Source of the DNA: Epiperipatus broadwayi
Taxonomy: Eukaryota; Onychophora; Udeonychophora; Euonychophora; Peripatidae
Length of the DNA stretch: 64,000 nt
Assembly: GCA_028023455.1 (NCBI GenBank)
Contig: JAQFVV010006309.1
Span: forward strand, 1,198,511-1,262,510
Direction: 5' to 3'
This document shows positions 40,375-50,088 of this stretch, in pieces; positions within the stretch are counted from its first letter, which is position 1; each line of letters begins with the position of its first letter. A model generated the notes under the pieces. The model saw only the letters and a program-made list of their open reading frames with translations. It had not been told where the DNA came from and ran no database searches. A program made the translations under genes and the position numbers.

Positions 40375-40675
40375 AGCTAGAATATTCGGACACTAGACCT
40401 AAAATATCAACTCAAAAAACTAGCACTTATTTCAAACGTATATTTAAGAAGAAACTCTGAATTTTTCGGACATGAAAATGTCTTTAAATCCAGCTATCTA
40501 ACTTAAATAGCTATATGGGACTGAAGTATATTCAGATCTACCATATTCTAATAGGCTCAGCATAGCCAAAGCCTTAAAGGTAAAATTATAATAATTAATA
40601 AAGCAAGTCATATATAACATGACATTACTTTTATGAGCTTGTAATTACAAAAATGCACATAGAGAGCGTACCAAT

Positions 40676-40686
40676 AGCTCCATGGT
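40676..40686. other. Head-to-head junction of the two arms
   Basis: The left-arm sequence AATAGCTC is joined directly to CATGGTCTGG of the right arm with a single C shared. No spacer is present. The two arms could pair over nearly 1.3 kb, giving a long dsRNA if read through. Confidence 0.9.
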
Positions 40687-41067
40687 CTGGAGATAAGAGT
40701 GTTCTGGATAGAGATTTTAAATATTTCTCATAACCGCACTTGTTAATTTACGAGCTTGTTAGAGCTATTGGTACGCTCTCTATGTGCATTTTTGTAATTA
40801 CAAGCTCATAAAAGTAATGTCATGTTATATATGACTTGCTTTATTAATTATTATAATTTTACCTTTAAGGCTTTGGCTATGCTGAGCCTATTAGAATATG
40901 GTAGATCTGAATATACTTCAGTCCCATATAGCTATTTAAGTTAGATAGCTGGATTTAAAGACATTTTCATGTCCGAAAAATTCAGAGTTTCTTCTTAAAT
41001 ATACGTTTGAAATAAGTGCTAGTTTTTTGAGTTGATATTTTAGGTCTAGTGTCCGAATATTCTAGCT

Positions 41068-41109
41068 CTCCACTGACGTGGGCCATAAGCCCGAAACCAT
41101 GGTCTGGAG
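41068..41109 (+). ncRNA. Hammerhead ribozyme-like motif, right copy 1
   Basis: All three stems are perfect. The predicted cleavage is after C41,104. A further pairing of upstream TCC (in GTGTCCGAA) with downstream GGA (in TTCTGGA) could close an internal loop of stem I, the place where natural type I hammerheads make tertiary contacts with loop II. Confidence 0.75.
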
Positions 41110-41484
41110 ATAAGAGTGTTCTGGATAGAGATTTTAAATATTTCTCATAACCGCACTTGTTAATTTACGAGCTTGTTAGAGCTATTGGTACGCTCTCTAT
41201 GTGCATTTTTGTAATTACAAGCTCATAAAAGTAATGTCATGTTATATATGACTTGCTTTATTAATTATTATAATTTTACCTTTAAGGCTTTGGCTATGCT
41301 GAGCCTATTAGAATATGGTAGATCTGAATATACTTCAGTCCCATATAGCTATTTAAGTTAGATAGCTGGATTTAAAGACATTTTCATGTCCGAAAAATTC
41401 AGAGTTTCTTCTTAAATATACGTTTGAAATAAGTGCTAGTTTTTTGAGTTGATATTTTAGGTCTAGTGTCCGAATATTCTAGCT

Positions 41485-41526
41485 CTCCACTGACGTGGGC
41501 CATAAGCCCGAAACCATGGTCTGGAG
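41485..41526 (+). ncRNA. Hammerhead ribozyme-like motif, right copy 2
   Basis: Same sequence as right copy 1, with all pairs intact. Predicted cleavage is after C41,521. Cleavage here and at the neighbouring copy would release a 417-nt monomer. Confidence 0.75.
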
Positions 41527-41901
41527 ATAAGAGTGTTCTGGATAGAGATTTTAAATATTTCTCATAACCGCACTTGTTAATTTACGAGCTTGTTAGAGCT
41601 ATTGGTATGCTCTCTATGTGCATTTTTGTAATTACAAGCTCATAAAAGTAATGTCATGTTATATATGACTTGCTTTATTAATTATTATAATTTTACCTTT
41701 AAGGCTTTGGCTATGCTGAGCCTATTAGAATATGGTAGATCTGAATATACTTCAGTCCCATATAGCTATTTAAGTTAGATAGCTGGATTTAAAGACATTT
41801 TCATGTCCGAAAAATTCAGAGTTTCTTCTTAAATATACGTTTGAAATAAGTGCTAGTTTTTTGAGTTGATATTTTAGGTCTAGTGTCCGAATATTCTAGC
41901 T

Positions 41902-41943
41902 CTCCACTGACGTGGGCCATAAGCCTGAAACCATGGTCTGGAG
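41902..41943 (+). ncRNA. Hammerhead ribozyme-like motif, right copy 3 (stem II wobble)
   Basis: GCCC reads GCCT, changing the G10.1-C11.1 pair next to the core into a G-U wobble. That pair is normally conserved, so activity is probably reduced. Confidence 0.7.
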
Positions 41944-42100
41944 ATAAGAGTGTTCTGGATAGAGATTTTAAATATTTCTCATAACCGCACTTGTTAATTT
42001 ACGAGCTTGTTAGAGCTATTGGTACGCTCTCTATGTGCATTTTTGTAATTACAAGCTCATAAAAGTAATGTCATGTTATATATGACTTGCTTTATTAATT

Positions 42101-42116
42101 ATTAGCATAATTTAAA
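42101..42116. repeat. Target-site duplication, right
   Basis: ATTAGCATAATTTAAA replaces the expected unit continuation (ATTATAATTTTACC), which marks the right boundary of the element. Confidence 0.85.
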
Positions 42117-42289
42117 TATGACTTACAAATATTAATTAAATAAAAATATATAATAATTTAAATTCATTGCCTGTAAATAACTATGATAATTATCACTAAA
42201 ATACAATAAATTAAAGTCATACTGTTATCATATATTTCGAAAAAATGTTGAAAATATTTAAATGATATATTAATAGTATTTATCGAAAT

Positions 42290-42530
42290 GGGAACAATTG
42301 ATAAAGACGGTTGTTATATTCAAAATAATGCCAATATTAGTATTTTTGAAACCAGAAAGAATATTTGGGTTAAATTCTAATTCTAAAGAAGTAGTGATTG
42401 TTTGCAATGCCCATAATGATAGGAAACATAAAATTAAAGAGATCTGGTTCATTAATAATGTATATTCTGTGATGAACAGAAAATATACAAGTACAGTATT
42501 CAATTGTGTGCATTTTGAAATATACACACT
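42290..42530 (+). pseudogene. PLE endonuclease C-terminal fragment
   Basis: The frame at 42,298-42,570 contains RKHKIKEIWFINNVYSVMNRKYTS. It aligns with RRKIKEAFYINRDIHAINRKDT at the end of the PLE on the minus strand at 47.4 kb and with the general PLE pattern R.(K/R)(I/V)KEA..I.......(I/M)NR. Only this last part of the GIY-YIG region is readable. It starts about 175 bp after the retrozyme array, in the same orientation as its right arm. Confidence 0.75.
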
Positions 42531-44490
42531 TAAAAGTACAATTTTATATATCTACTTGCTGTCGTTTTGAATATAACCACTGCCTTTGAAAGTGTCATCA
42601 GCAATGAAAGAGTACTATGATTGTATGCAATATTTTAGTATTATTTTACATTTATTAAATTTAATTTATTTAACATTTACTTGATTTTGAAGATATTTTA
42701 TATTGCACATGGCAAAAAATAGATACAGTAATAAAAGTCACATGTTGTGTCATAAATTTTGGTTTATAAAAATAATTAGTAAAAGAGCAAAGTGTGTAAA
42801 AAGTACTCCTATATTTGCCATTTAAAAGATTATTACTTTAAAATAAATAAATGTAAATAGTATTAAGTAAAAGTAATAATTTATTGAAAAATATTGTTTT
42901 TACATCATATTCATTAATAAATTATTTTTAATTAAAAAAAAACAATTTGAACAAAATTACAGGTAATGCATGGGTAAGTATTGGTAAAGTATCTGGATGA
43001 ATATTGCTTTTAGACAATTAAATTTATTATTTACTTGCTTGTACTTAATGAAGAAGTTTTGCATTGTATTTGTGTTTGAAAATTTATAATAAAAGTTATG
43101 TCCTTGGTACACCATTTTAAAAACTATAACCTAACATAGAAGAGAGTGGAATGTCAGACTGTACTGACATTATTATTATTTCTTTAATTTTTGAAGATAA
43201 ATGTTTATTATAGAACTGCAACCAGTTTCTTTTTAAATTTTATATATATGTAAAAATCATTAACAATGAAGTGTCATGATTTTTTAACAAGTTTATATTT
43301 TATTTAGAAAGAAGCTCTATTCTGAGCACACATTTAGCTACATTAAGTTAGTAATGTAGTTGTATTCAAATATTTAATATGTTGCCATATTTTTTCGTTT
43401 GTTTTGAAAATGAACTTTTAATAGTCACAAATTTTAGCTTTCATATATCACACACAGTTTGGAATCAATATGTATTGTTCACACAGTATAGATAAAACCA
43501 AACTTCTTGATTAAAAAGTATATTTATACTGTTTTATTGCATATCTTAACGTCAGGAAAACTGACAATCAGATATATAAAACTGGCAGCATATTTTGTTT
43601 TGAAAATGAACTTTTATAAAATGGAACCCCTTTTGCTTTTGGATATCATATATAATTGTGAATTAATATATATTATTCATACAATTTGTGAATAAATTAA
43701 ATTTCTTCAAAAAATTATTTTACGTTTTGTTTTCTTATCTAAGTTGATATAATAATATGATATTAGGTGTTATTATTTTTTGTATATCCACTTGTTTTGA
43801 AAATAAACCTTTAGAATAAAACTGAAAATTTATTGGTTTTATGCATCATATATAAAAGAGAAATAGCATATATTACAGGTACCATATAGAAACACAATAC
43901 AGGTATCATATAAAAACATATTTTGATACATTTTTTTAATAATTCATTTTGTGACATCATATCAGTTGATCTAAATTCTTGATAAATATAAAGTTTCAAA
44001 TTCATGTAGTTCCGAATAATAGTAGTGAACCTGTATTAAATTTGAATGATTTAATGAATTAAAGAATCCATCAATTACAATACAAACTGGTAAAGGTCTA
44101 TTTAGAAGTTCTCTAAAGAGAAACAGTAAAAATAATAAGCATTAGCAAATTTAATTCTTGCATTGTGAAAAGAATTAAACAGTTTTTCATTTTTGTTTTG
44201 TTCTATCCATTTTTGATCAATAATTGAATGACTAATTAGAATGGATGTTCACAATTACTTTAAAAAATACTAAGCCTATGACTTATTATTGTACAATTAA
44301 TGCTTTTTTTATTTCATTATTTTTATTTTTTTAAATTTGTTTGTTGAATTAATATTTTCAAATTTATTTTTATTTATTTATATTTTTTGTATGTTTCTAC
44401 ATATTTTTGAAAATATCAAACAATTTTTATGTCATTGTTTGCAATATTATAATTATTCAACTTTTTCAAATATTAATATTTCTTATATAG
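42531..44490. other. AT-rich spacer, nothing recognised
   Basis: The frames 43,507-43,695 and 43,811-44,005 lack motifs. ATTTTGTTTTGAAAATGAACTTTTA-like words recur at 43,400 and 43,592, with a diverged one near 43,793, hinting at an old tandem repeat of about 190-200 bp. Confidence 0.4.
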
Positions 44491-44606
44491 TCTTGCATTG
44501 TTAACCGAGAGGTATTGCAGCTGCCATACAAGCAAGTAGTTGGTTGCAGACGGGTGTGGGTTCGCGTCCCGGCAGATGCTATGACATATGAAAAAAAAAA
44601 AAAAAA
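44491..44606 (+). mobile_element. tRNA-derived SINE, diverged copy
   Basis: The head TCTTGCATTG is shared with the copy at 7,144. A-box-like TAACCGAGAGGT and B box GGTTCGCGTCC are present. It ends GATGCTATGACATATG with a 16-A tail (44,591-44,606). The middle differs from the other plus-strand copies, so it belongs to another subfamily. Confidence 0.85.
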
Positions 44607-45342
44607 TTATCAAATATAAGTTATCCTTAAAATAAATTTCAAATTGTTCCATAAATTTATCATTCTATAAAATTTAAATATAAATATATTTCTATTGGAA
44701 ATCAAATTTAATCACCGAATAAAAAAAAGATAATTATCAGGTTTTTAAGTATTAAAATATAAGTCTCCTATATAACTGAAAAGCCAAAAGAAAAAATTTG
44801 TTATATTTGCTTAGTTCTTATTTTGTTTAGCAAGAGAATGTTAAAATATTACAATTGCTTTATAACAAAACTAATTAAAAATTTATTTTGTTTAAAAGGT
44901 ATAAGTCCACTTTGATTCATAAATTCTTGGCTTTGATATGTAAAATAATACAATCTATCTTCATGTCTTAATTTTCTGTAATGTTTTACATATTATGATG
45001 GTTATTAAAAACTGACAGGGAAAAAGGTTATATATTCTCTCACAAGAGTGCTTAAATAATTAGCAGTTATACATAAGGTAAACTTCAATGCAGTATTTAT
45101 AAAACTTCGCAAGGCAGTAAGAAATTTGTGTCATCTCAAATCTTAAAACTATCTGTTTTAAAATTATTGAAAATGTTACTTATTTAAAATAACATACAAA
45201 ACTAAAATAATGCAGAAAAAGAAACAAAATAAATTAAAATATATATTTAAAAAAGCCACGGATTAAACAAAAAAAAAAATCTTGATAACTTCTCTGTAAT
45301 TCATAGTTTTAGATATAGCCTTTTCTATAGAAAATCTCGAAC
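44607..45342. other. AT-rich spacer between two SINEs
   Basis: No feature was recognised beyond A and T runs. Confidence 0.45.
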
Positions 45343-45466
45343 CTGGATATTTGTTTTTTTTTTTTTTATGTGTCAAAGCGTCGGCCGGGAAGCGAATCCT
45401 GGGACAACCGTTTGTAAGGCAGCTGTGCCAACTATTCGGCCACCAACGCGTGTCTGGCTATTTGTT
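45343..45466 (-). mobile_element. tRNA-derived SINE, minus strand, with TSD
   Basis: Read on the minus strand: GCGTTGGTGGCCGAATAGTT (A-box region), CAGCTGCCTTAC, B box GGATTCGCTTCC, then GACGCTTTGACACAT and an A tail. The flanks CTGGATATTTGTT (45,343) and CTGGCTATTTGTT (45,454-45,466) form a 13-bp TSD with one mismatch. Confidence 0.88.
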
Positions 45467-47289
45467 GTTAGAAAATTTTTTTTTTTAAATTTTCAGTTTA
45501 GAAAAACTGTCTTTAAACTTCTACCTCTCAAATAAAGTTAATAGAATTCTTTGGTTCACAACAACAAATGAAAATATGCATTCAAAATTATTTTTAGATA
45601 CAAAATTTAATATTTCTTATGAATTTTTACTTTCTTTGGTGAAATAAGACAGCTTTGTGAGTTCAGTTTTAAGATTAATTGTAGATATATTTACTTCATC
45701 TTCATTGTTTAACATTAAATGTAAGTTTTTATAATATTTTTATAATTTTATAAAAATATTGTAAGGACTCTCCTTAATTTTCCCATTGAATATGCTTTTA
45801 AAAATTGAAATACATTATTATGATCTTCTAAAATTTTGAATGTCTCATTCAAAAAATTGATTGTTTGTTCAGCTATTAGTTATCATTATCATTTGTCTGA
45901 AGGCTGGTTATAATGGACTTTTCATAATAATCACATATTGAGCTATTTCCATCATTTAATATTAAATAATGAACATCTTTAGAAAAATATAAAGTTTATT
46001 TAAAGATTCTAAGTAAATTGAGTTGTCAGAAATAGCTTATAGGTTAGTATACAACAGTGGATGATATAATGCTATACATCTCACATCTCCAGATTGACTG
46101 TTTCTGGCTTTTGTATTTTACATTGAAGACTAGGGGTGGAGGGAAATCTAGATCTAATGCATTTATGCATGCAGCAGTACTTTTTTATTTCTTTATACTA
46201 TTCAAGTCAATAATCTGAACTTTAAATAAATCCTAATATTTAAAATCCAATTAATTCATTTGCATAGCTGTAGATCTATAAGCTATACAAGCAAGTTAGC
46301 CTAAGTTTTAAATCTCAATAATTATGCAAATTAGTCTGGATTTAAAATCTTAAGTTTTGTTTTACATTTTATGTTATTAGCTTCCCAAGAATATAAAGGT
46401 GTATAATGTGGCTGTAAGATGCATAAGTACAATAGTTCCAGGTTTAAATCATAGTATTTGATAATAAAGGCAAAATACAGATACCAGTAAGTCTGAAAGT
46501 GTGATTTTTAGTACTATTAGTTGATGCCTATTGATTATTTAATCTTTCTATAAATTGTTCTAGAGGTCAGTGAAGATAAATGTTCATATCGTTTTTCAGC
46601 TTATATATTATTATCAGTGTTTCAAAAATGTATTCTAAAAGAATTCAATGGATATTTTGTATGTTCCTTTGCAGGTTTTTATATAATAATAATTTTATTC
46701 CTTTTTTTCAGTTATTAAACTAACTTGTAAATGTATTTTTAATGAAGGTCCAGATTACTAAAATTAATAATAATCTCAGAACTAATCCAATAACAAACTC
46801 AATTGTATCTGCAACAGAAGCTCTTACAATTTTTTTATGCCTTAATAATATGCCAAATTCCAAAAACAGTTTTTAAATATCCATTAAAAAGATTCAAACC
46901 ACCATTCAGTCAGGCAGACTTCAGATATTCAAATTCTTGTGAATTCCTGAGTAACAAACCATTCAAATATATTTATTTATGAACTTTTATATTCATATTC
47001 CTAACAATAATATAATTTGTAAAATGTCACTTATTCATCCTGAATGAATCCAATCTTTTTATATAATATTTTTTTAACTAAAATGTTTAGGATAATCAAG
47101 TTATGCAAATGCTTGGTAGATTATTTAAATCACAAAGCCTATTATATTTTTATCAGTAACTTTGGTTAGACATGTACATTATAATTTTTAATAAATTATT
47201 CCTTTGTTGGAATTAAATATGGTTTTAATTTCTCCTTATATGTAACAAAAAATACTTAATTGTAATTATTAATTAGAGAAAATATAACT
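45467..47289. other. AT-rich spacer, nothing recognised
   Basis: A self-complementary patch (TTTTATAATATTTTTATAATTTTATAAAAATATTG) lies near 45,730. The less AT-rich patch at 46,060-46,180 has no readable content. Confidence 0.4.
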
Positions 47290-47885
47290 TACTATTAAAA
47301 ATTTTCGGCTGAACGTTTTCGAGGAACCATGCCTCATACTCATAGCCTTATGAAAAGTGTAATAAATATATGCAAATGTAAATATTCAAATAAGCTACTG
47401 TTACGTAGCCCATTTTTTCGAGATCTCTAAGCATGTGTCCTTTCTGTTAATGGCATGGATGTCTCTATTAATATAGAATGCCTCCTTTATTTTTCTCCTG
47501 TAATCATTTGGCTCTGAACATAAAATAATGGGGTTGGCAGGTATGAAGTTGTGCCCAGATTGTTTACTATGTTCGAAAAATACAGAGGATGTGTTGCTGT
47601 TCATTTGAGCTCTGTTGAATGTGTAACGATGTTGAGCCAATCTGGTATTAATTGTGGCTTTCATTTCCCATAATATGTAGCGTGGCATCCGGCTTGAGGG
47701 CAGGAAATAGAGTACACCACGTGTGGGGTGAGCGATCGATCAATGTGGTCTTTAGAGTTATTGATCAACCTATTGGAATTGGGTGGAGTTCTGAATATTA
47801 TGTTGAATTTATTGTTTAAAGTTTTCATTAGTTTGCTGGATATTTTAGGGATGTAGGGGATTGTTATTCTAGGTAGATTAGTGCG
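47290..47885 (-). mobile_element. Penelope-like element, 5'-truncated, GIY-YIG region and 3' end
   Basis: On the minus strand from 47,885: a linker reading ITIPYIPKISSKLMKTLNN; HVVYSISCPQAGCH (the GVY half of the nuclease with a CxxxxC-type cluster); YYGK (the YIG half); then, after a frameshift near 47,665, TINTRLAQHR and SVFFEHSKQSGHNF through to NRKDT. The 3' region at 47,300-47,345 has GAGG/CCTC stem then GAAAACG, a decayed hammerhead-like end. RT is missing. The high GC of this piece relative to its flanks fits a younger insertion than the PLE at 25.6 kb. Confidence 0.9.
47401..47688 (-). pseudogene. PLE GIY-YIG endonuclease fragment
   Basis: The 95-residue frame keeps the (T)INTRLAQHR signature helix with its arginine, the VFFEHS..SGH.F block and the terminal RRKIKEAFYINRD....NRKDT. 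The apparent first methionine is an artefact; the true upstream part, with VVYSI and YYGK, is in another frame at about 47,670-47,720. One indel separates them, and otherwise the domain is well preserved. Confidence 0.85.
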
Positions 47886-48243
47886 AGGTAATAAATAATA
47901 CTATCCAATAATAATAGTTAACACTCTCTAAACTTTTTAAAATTAATATTGTAGTATAAAAAATGATAAGTTGAATATAAACACCATTGTACAAAAAAAA
48001 AGTTGTTTTTTATAAGTATTAACATTTAAAGAATATAAGAAAAGACGGTAGCCCTTATATCACATCCAGTGCCACACAGAATTGTCTTTCAAAAACAACA
48101 ACATATAATTAACTATTTGTTTAAATAAATCTTTTTCTCTGCAAGATAAATTTCTTACTAGTTGCTATCATATACATAAGCATAAGGCATATTCAGAATT
48201 TTTTACTACAAACTAAAATTAATTTATTTATAAATAATTTTAT
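47886..48243. other. AT-rich gap between PLE and LINE
   Basis: No coding or repeat signal was recognised. This may be the old host sequence between two insertions. Confidence 0.4.
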
Positions 48244-48343
48244 TGAAAAAACCATATGTAATAATGATACAATTGTAAATCAAAAATAATAGTTATCCAT
48301 GTTAGTCAGGCAACCAAATGTTCTGATGTGGTTACTGGTGTTG

Positions 48344-49108
48344 TTAATCCAGCTTAATCAGGCTCCATGTGTTGTCAAATAAAAATCTGGAAGAGATTAT
48401 TCTGTCCTTATGGCGAAATTCCTTTAGCTTGGAAATGAATGTGACTTCAGGCTTGGGATGAGGAAAGGTAAACTTGTTGCGACATCTGGCCAACCAGATG
48501 GCATAAGTCAGAAAGGTTGAGAGTCTTGTGGTGACATAATCCCTGGACAGGAAGCAGCATTTAATATTTAAGATTTTGTTCAGGGAAATGTGGCAGTGGT
48601 AAGTAATGAAAGTTCTGATTTTGTCATATGCTGGGCAATCATTTATCATATGATCAAAGGTTTCACAGGTTCTATGGCAGTTATGACACATAGGATCTAT
48701 ATTCTTGAGGAATCTCCTGTAGTGCAGGAACCAGTTTGTCTGGAGTGAATTCAGGTTGATTTTTACGAGAAAGTCCAGGAACCTTGGCTCCAGCTTGAGA
48801 TGCTTGAAAAACCTGGTGACCATGTGATTGTTACCACCGAGGTAAGGAATGGTAGAGTTTTGTGTGGGAAATAGCAGGCCATGAGCATCCCAAATGGAGA
48901 TTTTTTGTCTGAATACTAGAGAAGAGTGGCCATTGTGAGCGAAAAGGTAGTCAAGTATCTGATTTAGCCAGCTTATCTTTGAAGGTGGAGGTCTGTCAGA
49001 TGGAATGACTGGTTGTTCCGCTACAATCTGGGGAAATTTTTTTTGTAGGATGTGGATCAGAGAGTGGCACTTTTGGTAATATATAGAAAACGTAGCATGC
49101 AATGACAT
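48344..49108 (-). CDS. LINE ORF2 C-terminal domain with zf-RVT motif
   Basis: This 254-codon frame is the longest in the window. Cys141, Cys144, His153 and Cys158 form a CX2CX8HX4C zinc-binding motif (CHNCHRTCETFDHMINDC), the zf-RVT signature at the C-terminus of L1- and Tx1-type and many plant LINE proteins, thought to help bind RNA or target DNA. It is followed by TRLSTFLTYAIWLARCRNKF, the usual (F)..(A/Y).W..R....F segment. It is a fragment of a dead ORF2, and its methionine is not a natural start. Confidence 0.88.
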   Translation of the reverse strand: MSLHATFSIYYQKCHSLIHILQKKFPQIVAEQPVIPSDRPPPSKISWLNQILDYLFAHNGHSSLVFRQKISIWDAHGLLFPTQNSTIPYLGGNNHMVTRFFKHLKLEPRFLDFLVKINLNSLQTNWFLHYRRFLKNIDPMCHNCHRTCETFDHMINDCPAYDKIRTFITYHCHISLNKILNIKCCFLSRDYVTTRLSTFLTYAIWLARCRNKFTFPHPKPEVTFISKLKEFRHKDRIISSRFLFDNTWSLIKLD

Positions 49109-49126
49109 ACCATTATTTTTACTATG

Positions 49127-49405
49127 TCACTGCATGCGTTCAATTCCTATGGCCGCTGTTTTACCATTCCACAACAGCCGTGCACAGATTCGGTTGATTT
49201 TTGTATTGAAAGTCTTTGTCATGTTAATTATGGGTAGATAGTAGCTAATCTTTGCCATTACCTTGACATTGAGAAGAGAGATTTTCCCTTGCAGTGATAA
49301 ATAAACCTTGGCAAGGTTTTTAACTGTGTTGGTGGCGGCTTCAATGATGGAATTCTGTATTTGTATCGACATGGCTTGTGGTGACTTGTATATGGGAAAC
49401 CCCAA
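49127..49405 (-). pseudogene. LINE segment after RT palm
   Basis: LGFPIYKSPQ continues from the previous frame, followed by SLQGKISLLNVKVMAKISYYLPI. This matches the (S)L.GK...(L/I)......(I/L)..Y..(P/S) segment downstream of the palm in L1-type elements. It ends a short frameshift before the C-terminal frame at 49,108. Confidence 0.85.
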
Positions 49406-49690
49406 AAAGTTTTGGGGGTCTGCTGAGAAAGGCGATGATATCTTCTTGACGGTGTTGATTTTCCAGGCCGATTACTTGTTGAGGTTGAAGGAAAGTTTGG
49501 AGGATTCGGAAAATTTGTTGATTATTTGTATGAGAGGTTTTAGATATTTTTGGGAAGGTAAGGTGACAAGGACATCATCCATGTAGGCAAATGCTTTACA
49601 GTGTTTCTTCAGCTGGGGTATATAGATTCCTGGAAGTTCTGCCTCAATCTGTTTAAGAAGGGGTTTAAGTAGAGTATAAATAGGAGACCG

Positions 49691-50077
49691 CTAAGTGGAG
49701 ATCCTTGGGGTATGGATTTTGAAGGAATAAAACCATCTAGTAAAGAAACCATTCAGGGAAATGTGGACCAATCTGTTGTTTAGTAGATTGTCCAATATCT
49801 GAATGATTTGAGTAGGAATGTCTAGTGCTGAGAGGCAATTGAGCAGGATGTTGACATCTACTGAGTCAAATGCTTCAGAGATGTCTAGCTGAATGGCAAT
49901 GGGTTTGTATAGATTCTTGGATCTGATATGATCACAGAGAATCTTTACCTCCCTGATTGCAGAGAGTGTGGATGAGCCCTTCTTTGCAAATTGCAACTGG
50001 GATATGTTGTCCAGAATAACATCTTGTATTTTCTCCTTGATCACACCTTCAATGACCTTTAACAGGATTGGGGTCAT
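49691..50077 (-). pseudogene. LINE RT palm, motif A
   Basis: Residues 28-40 give LQFAKKGSSTLSA, the QF(G/A)F.(K/R)G.S(T) segment. Residues 64-74 give LDISEAFDSVD, motif A with catalytic Asp65. The frame then departs just before motif B. IPQGSPLSGLLF is read in the next frame at about 49,680-49,715, and AYMDDVLV (motif C, YMDD at 49,574-49,585) in a third. All three catalytic aspartates survive despite the indels. Confidence 0.92.
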
Positions 50078-50088
50078 GGAGATTGGTC

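Larger units (their letters stand above)
39398..40680 (-). repeat. Left arm: about three 417-bp units, minus orientation
   Basis: Three complete periods plus 26 nt are present. Read on the minus strand, the arm begins at 40,680 with GAGCTATTGGTACGC and ends about 120 nt beyond the last ribozyme cleavage site. The units differ from each other at single positions only, for example AGCATTT against AGCACTT near 40,005. Confidence 0.95.
40681..42103 (+). repeat. Right arm: about 3.4 417-bp units, plus orientation
   Basis: The arm opens with CATGGTCTGGAG, inside ribozyme stem III and only seven bases before the predicted cleavage point. It ends TTTATTAATTATTA, about 165 nt beyond the last cleavage site. 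The 3' ends of the two arms therefore lie at different places in the unit. A C-to-T change near 41,608 (GGTATGCTC) is private to one unit. Confidence 0.95.
39384..42116. mobile_element. Retrozyme-like element: inverted arrays of a 417-bp hammerhead unit
   Basis: A 417-bp unit is repeated in two arms of opposite polarity: minus-strand units at 39,398-40,680 and plus-strand units at 40,681-42,103. Period was measured at GCACATAG (39,404, 39,821, 40,238, 40,655) and CATGGTC (40,681, 41,098, 41,515, 41,932); every step is 417. The whole is flanked by ATTAGCATAATTTAAA at 39,385-39,400 and 42,101-42,116. I found only about five single-base differences among copies. Each complete unit holds a hammerhead-like motif and no long open frame. 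Tandem non-coding monomers with a type I hammerhead are the hallmark of animal retrozymes, thought to depend on PLE machinery. Alternative: an inverted satellite fragment, though the TSD argues for insertion. Confidence 0.85.

Noticed and set aside
39398-42103. CRISPR array or protein-coding tandem gene
   Set aside because: The 417-bp period has no short repeat and spacer layout, and no long open frame runs through the unit even though 417 is divisible by three.
39398-42103. Assembly artefact from duplicated contig ends
   Set aside because: The two arms end at different points of the unit and are bounded by one matched direct repeat in unique flanks, which an artefact would not create. Long reads would still be a fair test.
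42270-42527. Minus-strand 85-codon frame
   Set aside because: It is the antisense of the PLE endonuclease fragment, which has the recognisable motif on the plus strand.
49308-49586. Plus-strand frames at 49,308, 50,156 and 51,090
   Set aside because: They are antisense shadows of the minus-strand LINE ORF2.
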